Assembly: GCF_001668575.1 (NCBI RefSeq)
Contig: NZ_LZMD01000046.1
Coordinates: forward strand, 62,001 to 126,000
Source: Mycobacterium sp. 1164985.4
Lineage (GTDB): Bacteria > Actinomycetota > Actinomycetes > Mycobacteriales > Mycobacteriaceae
Length of the DNA: 64,000 nucleotides
Reading direction: 5' to 3'
Shown here: positions 61,255-64,000 of the stretch, in pieces
How the letters are laid out: each line of letters begins with the position of its first letter
How positions within the stretch are numbered: position 1 is the stretch's first letter
Notes under the pieces: model-generated
What the model was told of the DNA's origin: nothing
The model's database searches: none
What the model saw: the letters and a program-made list of their open reading frames with translations, nothing else
Translations under genes and position numbers: made by a program

Positions 61255-62760
61255 TCAGCGCGGGATCGGATACACCGCGTCCGCGCAGTCGGTGCCTTCG
61301 GCCGACAGCCGCCGCTTGATCACCTTGAACGTCTCGGTGCGGGGTAGCGCCGCGCTCACACGCACGTACGACGGCCACTGCTTCGGGCCGAGATCGGGCT
61401 GCGACGCGAGGAATTCGCGGAACGTGTCGACGTCGAAATCTGCCCCCTCGGTGAGCGTCAACGCCGCCATGACCTGGTCGCCGACATCGGGCGCGGGTAT
61501 CCCGTAGACCGCGACCTCGACCACGTCCGGATGTCGCAGCAGTACACGCTCGATGGGCGCCGAGCCGAGGTTCTCGCCGTCCACCCGCATCCAGTCGCCG
61601 AGCCTGCCCGCGAAGTACGCGTAGCCGTTCTCGTCGCGGTAGGCCAGGTCCCCGCTGTGGTACACGCCGCCGCGCATCCGCTCGGCGTCGGCCTCCGGGT
61701 CGTTGTAGTACCCCTCGAAACGCCCCGCATCCGAGGTATTCACGAGCTCACCGGTCACACCGGGCGGACACGGTTCACCGGTGTCGACGTCGATGATCTC
61801 GGTGCCCGGCGGCAGCGGCCCTAGTGAGCCCGGGGGAGTGTCGGGTGTGCGGGCGATCGCGATCCCGCCCTCGGTCGAGCCGAAGCCGTCCGTCACCACG
61901 GTGCCGAAACGCTTGGCGAACCGTTCGACGTCGGCCGGTGCGCCTTCGTTGCCGTACACCGCTCGCAGCGGGTTGTCGGCATCGTCCGCAAGCTCAGGTG
62001 TCGCAAGGACATACGACAACGGCTTACCCACATAATTCGCATACGTCGCCCCGAAGCGACGGACATCGGGCAGGAACTGCGAGGCCGAGAACTTGCGGCG
62101 CAACGCAAGCGAACTCTGCGAGGCCAGCGCCACGGCCCACCCGACCAGCACCGCGTTGGAGTGAAACAGCGGCATCGACACGTAGCAGACATCGCTGGGA
62201 CCGAGGTCGAACCGTTGCGTCATGGTCACGCCGGCCACCGCCACCTTGCCATGGCTGCACTTGACGGCCTTCGGGTCCCCACTGGTGCCCGACGTGTAGA
62301 TGAGCATGAACAGGTCGGCCGGGTTGGCCTCGCGCACCACGACGGGCTCGTCGGCGAACGCCGCCACCTCGTCGTCCCACTCCGGCGAATCGACGTCGAT
62401 GTGATCGATCCCCTCGATCACCTCTCGCGCACCCGAATCGGCAAGCACGAGTTGGCAATCGGCATGGGCGATGTCCCGCTGTAGCGCGGGTCCACGCCGC
62501 ACTGGGTTGAGGCCTACCGGCACGATTCCCGTCAAACCCGCGGCCGCCAGCACCGCCGAGAAGAACGGCGTGTTCTGCAGCAGCACCCCGACGTGCGGAG
62601 GGCGTCCGGGATCGAGGCGGGCGCGCAGCGCGGCGGCGATCGCCGCGGCATTGCGCAGGTGGTCGCGCCAGGGGGTGAACGTCTCCTCGAAGAGCACCCC
62701 GCGATCGTCGACGTCAACCAGCGGCGCCAGTAACTCGGCGACCGTCGGCAGCTTGGTCAC
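61255..62760 (-). CDS. fadD17: Acyl-CoA synthetase FadD17
   Basis: A 501-residue ANL synthetase with ATP loop LIYTSGTSGDPKAVKCSHG (about residues 152-170), GFGSTEGG, and NSAP-region YFAGRLGDWMRVDGENLGSAPIE. It matches M. tuberculosis FadD17 (Rv3506), thought to activate C24/C26-carboxylated steroids. GTG 62760 lies 1 bp from the fadE27 stop, so it is the third gene of the fadE26-fadE27-fadD17 operon. Confidence 0.9.
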   Translation of the reverse strand: MTKLPTVAELLAPLVDVDDRGVLFEETFTPWRDHLRNAAAIAAALRARLDPGRPPHVGVLLQNTPFFSAVLAAAGLTGIVPVGLNPVRRGPALQRDIAHADCQLVLADSGAREVIEGIDHIDVDSPEWDDEVAAFADEPVVVREANPADLFMLIYTSGTSGDPKAVKCSHGKVAVAGVTMTQRFDLGPSDVCYVSMPLFHSNAVLVGWAVALASQSSLALRRKFSASQFLPDVRRFGATYANYVGKPLSYVLATPELADDADNPLRAVYGNEGAPADVERFAKRFGTVVTDGFGSTEGGIAIARTPDTPPGSLGPLPPGTEIIDVDTGEPCPPGVTGELVNTSDAGRFEGYYNDPEADAERMRGGVYHSGDLAYRDENGYAYFAGRLGDWMRVDGENLGSAPIERVLLRHPDVVEVAVYGIPAPDVGDQVMAALTLTEGADFDVDTFREFLASQPDLGPKQWPSYVRVSAALPRTETFKVIKRRLSAEGTDCADAVYPIPR

Positions 62761-62761
62761 A

Positions 62762-63859
62762 TCACGCGGGCGTATCGGCCAACTCCCGGCCGATACGCAG
62801 CAGTTGCCCCGTCGCGCCGCCGACCGCGAACTCGGTCTGCTTGGCCGCCAGGAAATACCGGTGCACGGGGTGGTCGATGTCTATACCGACACCGCCGTGA
62901 ACGTGCACCGTGGTGTGCGCGACGCGGTGCCCCGCTTCGGCGGCCCAGAACGCCGCGGTGTTGACGTCGACGTCCGCTGGAAGATCCTCGGACAACCGCC
63001 AGGCCGCCTGCGTCAGCGTGAGTCGAAGCGCCTTGACGTCGATGTAGCCGTCGGCCAGCCGTGACGACACGGCCTGGAAACTGCCGATCGGCCGGTCGAA
63101 CTGCTCGCGTTCACGGGCATATGCCGCGGTGAGCTCGAGTGCGCGGTCGAGCACCCCGAGCTGAAAAGCGCTGCGGCCCAGCGTCGCCCGGGTGATCAGC
63201 CATGCGACCGCATCATCATCGCCGACCGCGCGGCCTGCGTCGACCTGAGTGCCCCGCAGTTCCACGTGTCCTGTGCTGCCGTGGCCGGTGGTGTCCAACG
63301 GCTCGACCGTCACGCCAGGGTCGCTCGCGGAGACGAGGAAAAGTGTGGGGCCCGAGTCTGTTTCGGCCGGGATCAGGAACGCGTCGGCGACCGGCCCGAA
63401 GGGCACTTGAGTACGAGATCCGGTGAGCCGGTAACCGCCCTCCGAAGATTGCGCCTGCACGGGCCCCTGACCCATTTCGCCGTCGAGCGCGACGGTGAGG
63501 ATCTTGTCGCCCTTGATAGCGGGCACCGCCCACTCCTGTTGCAGCGCCTCGGGTCCGAACTCGGTCAGCGTGCCGGCGCCCAAAACGACCGACTCCAGAT
63601 ACGGCACCGCGGACAGCTGCCGACCGAGTGCGACCAGGATGGCGACCTGTTCGAGCACCCCGAACCCGCCGCCGCCCACCGACTCGGGAGCGGCAGCCGA
63701 GAGCACGTCGGCCTCGATCAGCTTTCCCCACAGCGTTTTGTCGAACCGTTGGTCAAGGCCGTCCAGTTCCCGCTGGCGTTCTGAGGTCACGACCGAATCG
63801 ACGATGGTGCGCACCAGGCCGCCGAGGTCTTCGGACGCTTCGGTTGTCTTGAAGTCCAT
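62762..63859 (-). CDS. fadE27: Acyl-CoA dehydrogenase subunit FadE27 (ChsE5)
   Basis: A 365-residue acyl-CoA dehydrogenase subunit. In M. tuberculosis FadE26-FadE27 (ChsE4-ChsE5) form a heterotetramer active on the full-length side-chain CoA ester. It shows AAYAREREQFDRPIGSFQAV and the C-terminal VHVHGGVGIDIDHPVHRYFL. ATG 63859 is 11 bp from the fadE26 stop. Similar in layout to FadE28. Confidence 0.92.
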   Translation of the reverse strand: MDFKTTEASEDLGGLVRTIVDSVVTSERQRELDGLDQRFDKTLWGKLIEADVLSAAAPESVGGGGFGVLEQVAILVALGRQLSAVPYLESVVLGAGTLTEFGPEALQQEWAVPAIKGDKILTVALDGEMGQGPVQAQSSEGGYRLTGSRTQVPFGPVADAFLIPAETDSGPTLFLVSASDPGVTVEPLDTTGHGSTGHVELRGTQVDAGRAVGDDDAVAWLITRATLGRSAFQLGVLDRALELTAAYAREREQFDRPIGSFQAVSSRLADGYIDVKALRLTLTQAAWRLSEDLPADVDVNTAAFWAAEAGHRVAHTTVHVHGGVGIDIDHPVHRYFLAAKQTEFAVGGATGQLLRIGRELADTPA

Positions 63860-63870
63860 GGTGAGTCTTC

Positions 63871-64000
63871 CTATCGATTCACTCGGGGCAGGCCCAACGC
63901 GACCATGCCGATGATGTCGCGCTGAATCTCGTTGGTGCCGCCGCCGAAGGTGAGGATCAGGCAGCTGCGGTGCATCCGTTCGATCCGTCCGCGCAGCAGC
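63871..64000 (-). CDS. fadE26: Acyl-CoA dehydrogenase subunit FadE26 (ChsE4), C-terminal part
   Basis: The last 42 residues of FadE26, cut by the right edge. RIERMHRSCLILTFGGGTN followed by EIQRDIIGMVALGLPR is the C-terminal flavin-binding motif of acyl-CoA dehydrogenases and fits FadE26 (Rv3504), partner of FadE27. The promoter lies outside the window. Confidence 0.9.
   Translation of the reverse strand, partial: LLRGRIERMHRSCLILTFGGGTNEIQRDIIGMVALGLPRVNR

Overview
The window is high-GC actinobacterial chromosome, most likely from a fast-growing Mycobacterium (Mycolicibacterium). Almost the whole sterol-catabolism island known from M. tuberculosis (about Rv3504 to Rv3562) can be recognised in conserved but inverted order. 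KstR boxes (TnnAACnnGTTnnA) and KstR2 boxes (CAAG-nn-CTTG) sit at the expected divergent promoters. Ddn, a mycobacterial hemophore, an MPT63-like antigen and many leaderless promoters (a TAnnnT -10 hexamer ending 6-7 nt before ATG/GTG) also fit mycobacteria. No rRNA, tRNA, insertion sequence, prophage or CRISPR array was seen. Gene names taken from M. tuberculosis rest on remembered sequence similarity; no search was run.

Layout. (1) 1-16 kb, KstR2 block for rings C/D: fadE31 (cut by the left edge), fadD3, fadE30, ipdF, kstR2, fadA6, then ipdC, ipdB, ipdA, echA20 and two SDR genes. It is interrupted by an accessory group: a membrane protein, an NDMA-type alcohol dehydrogenase, a DUF3307-like membrane protein and a SatD-family protein. 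(2) 14.9-17.2 kb: an exported protein resembling a PE-PPE hydrolase domain without its catalytic serine, the F420 reductase Ddn, and a small NTF2-like protein. (3) 17-25 kb, KstR block for side-chain shortening: fadA5 divergent from cyp125-fadE28-fadE29-chsH2-chsH1-ltp2. (4) 25-32 kb: an MPT63-like antigen, chsH3 and kstD, divergent from hsaE-hsaG-hsaF. (5) 32-40 kb, an accessory stretch: RecQ-like helicase with a phosphoribosyltransferase-like tail, hemophore, small secreted proteins, a SARP-MalT chimeric regulator and an IclR regulator. (6) 40-45.6 kb: a KstR-boxed operon of an uncharacterised protein, an SDR and a sulfotransferase, then a lipoprotein and kshA with a Cys-rich partner. (7) 45.7-64 kb: gamma-carbonic-anhydrase-like protein, MOSC protein, ketosteroid-isomerase-like protein, LLM oxidoreductases, ltp3-ltp4-DUF35, cyp142, echA19, fadD19, a nitronate-monooxygenase-like gene, a TetR/glycosyltransferase pair, and fadD17-fadE27-fadE26 (cut by the right edge).

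Together the genes make a sterol degradation pathway: Cyp125/Cyp142 oxidise C26, FadD19/FadD17 form CoA thioesters, FadE26-27, FadE28-29, EchA19, ChsH3, ChsH1-H2, FadA5 and the Ltp aldolases remove the side chain, KstD and KshA open ring B, HsaEFG finish the ring A fragment, and FadD3, FadE30, Ipd proteins, EchA20 and FadA6 degrade rings C/D. The hsaACDB/kstR cluster, kshB and mce4 are not in the window.

The most unusual items are the SatD/DUF3307 pair (SatD carries class III nucleotide-cyclase-like motifs next to a membrane partner), the serine-less PE-PPE-like protein, the SARP-MalT and RecQ-phosphoribosyltransferase fusions, a 34-codon arginine-rich ORF bridging chsH1 and ltp2, and promoters whose -10 element is built into or abuts the KstR/KstR2 operator.
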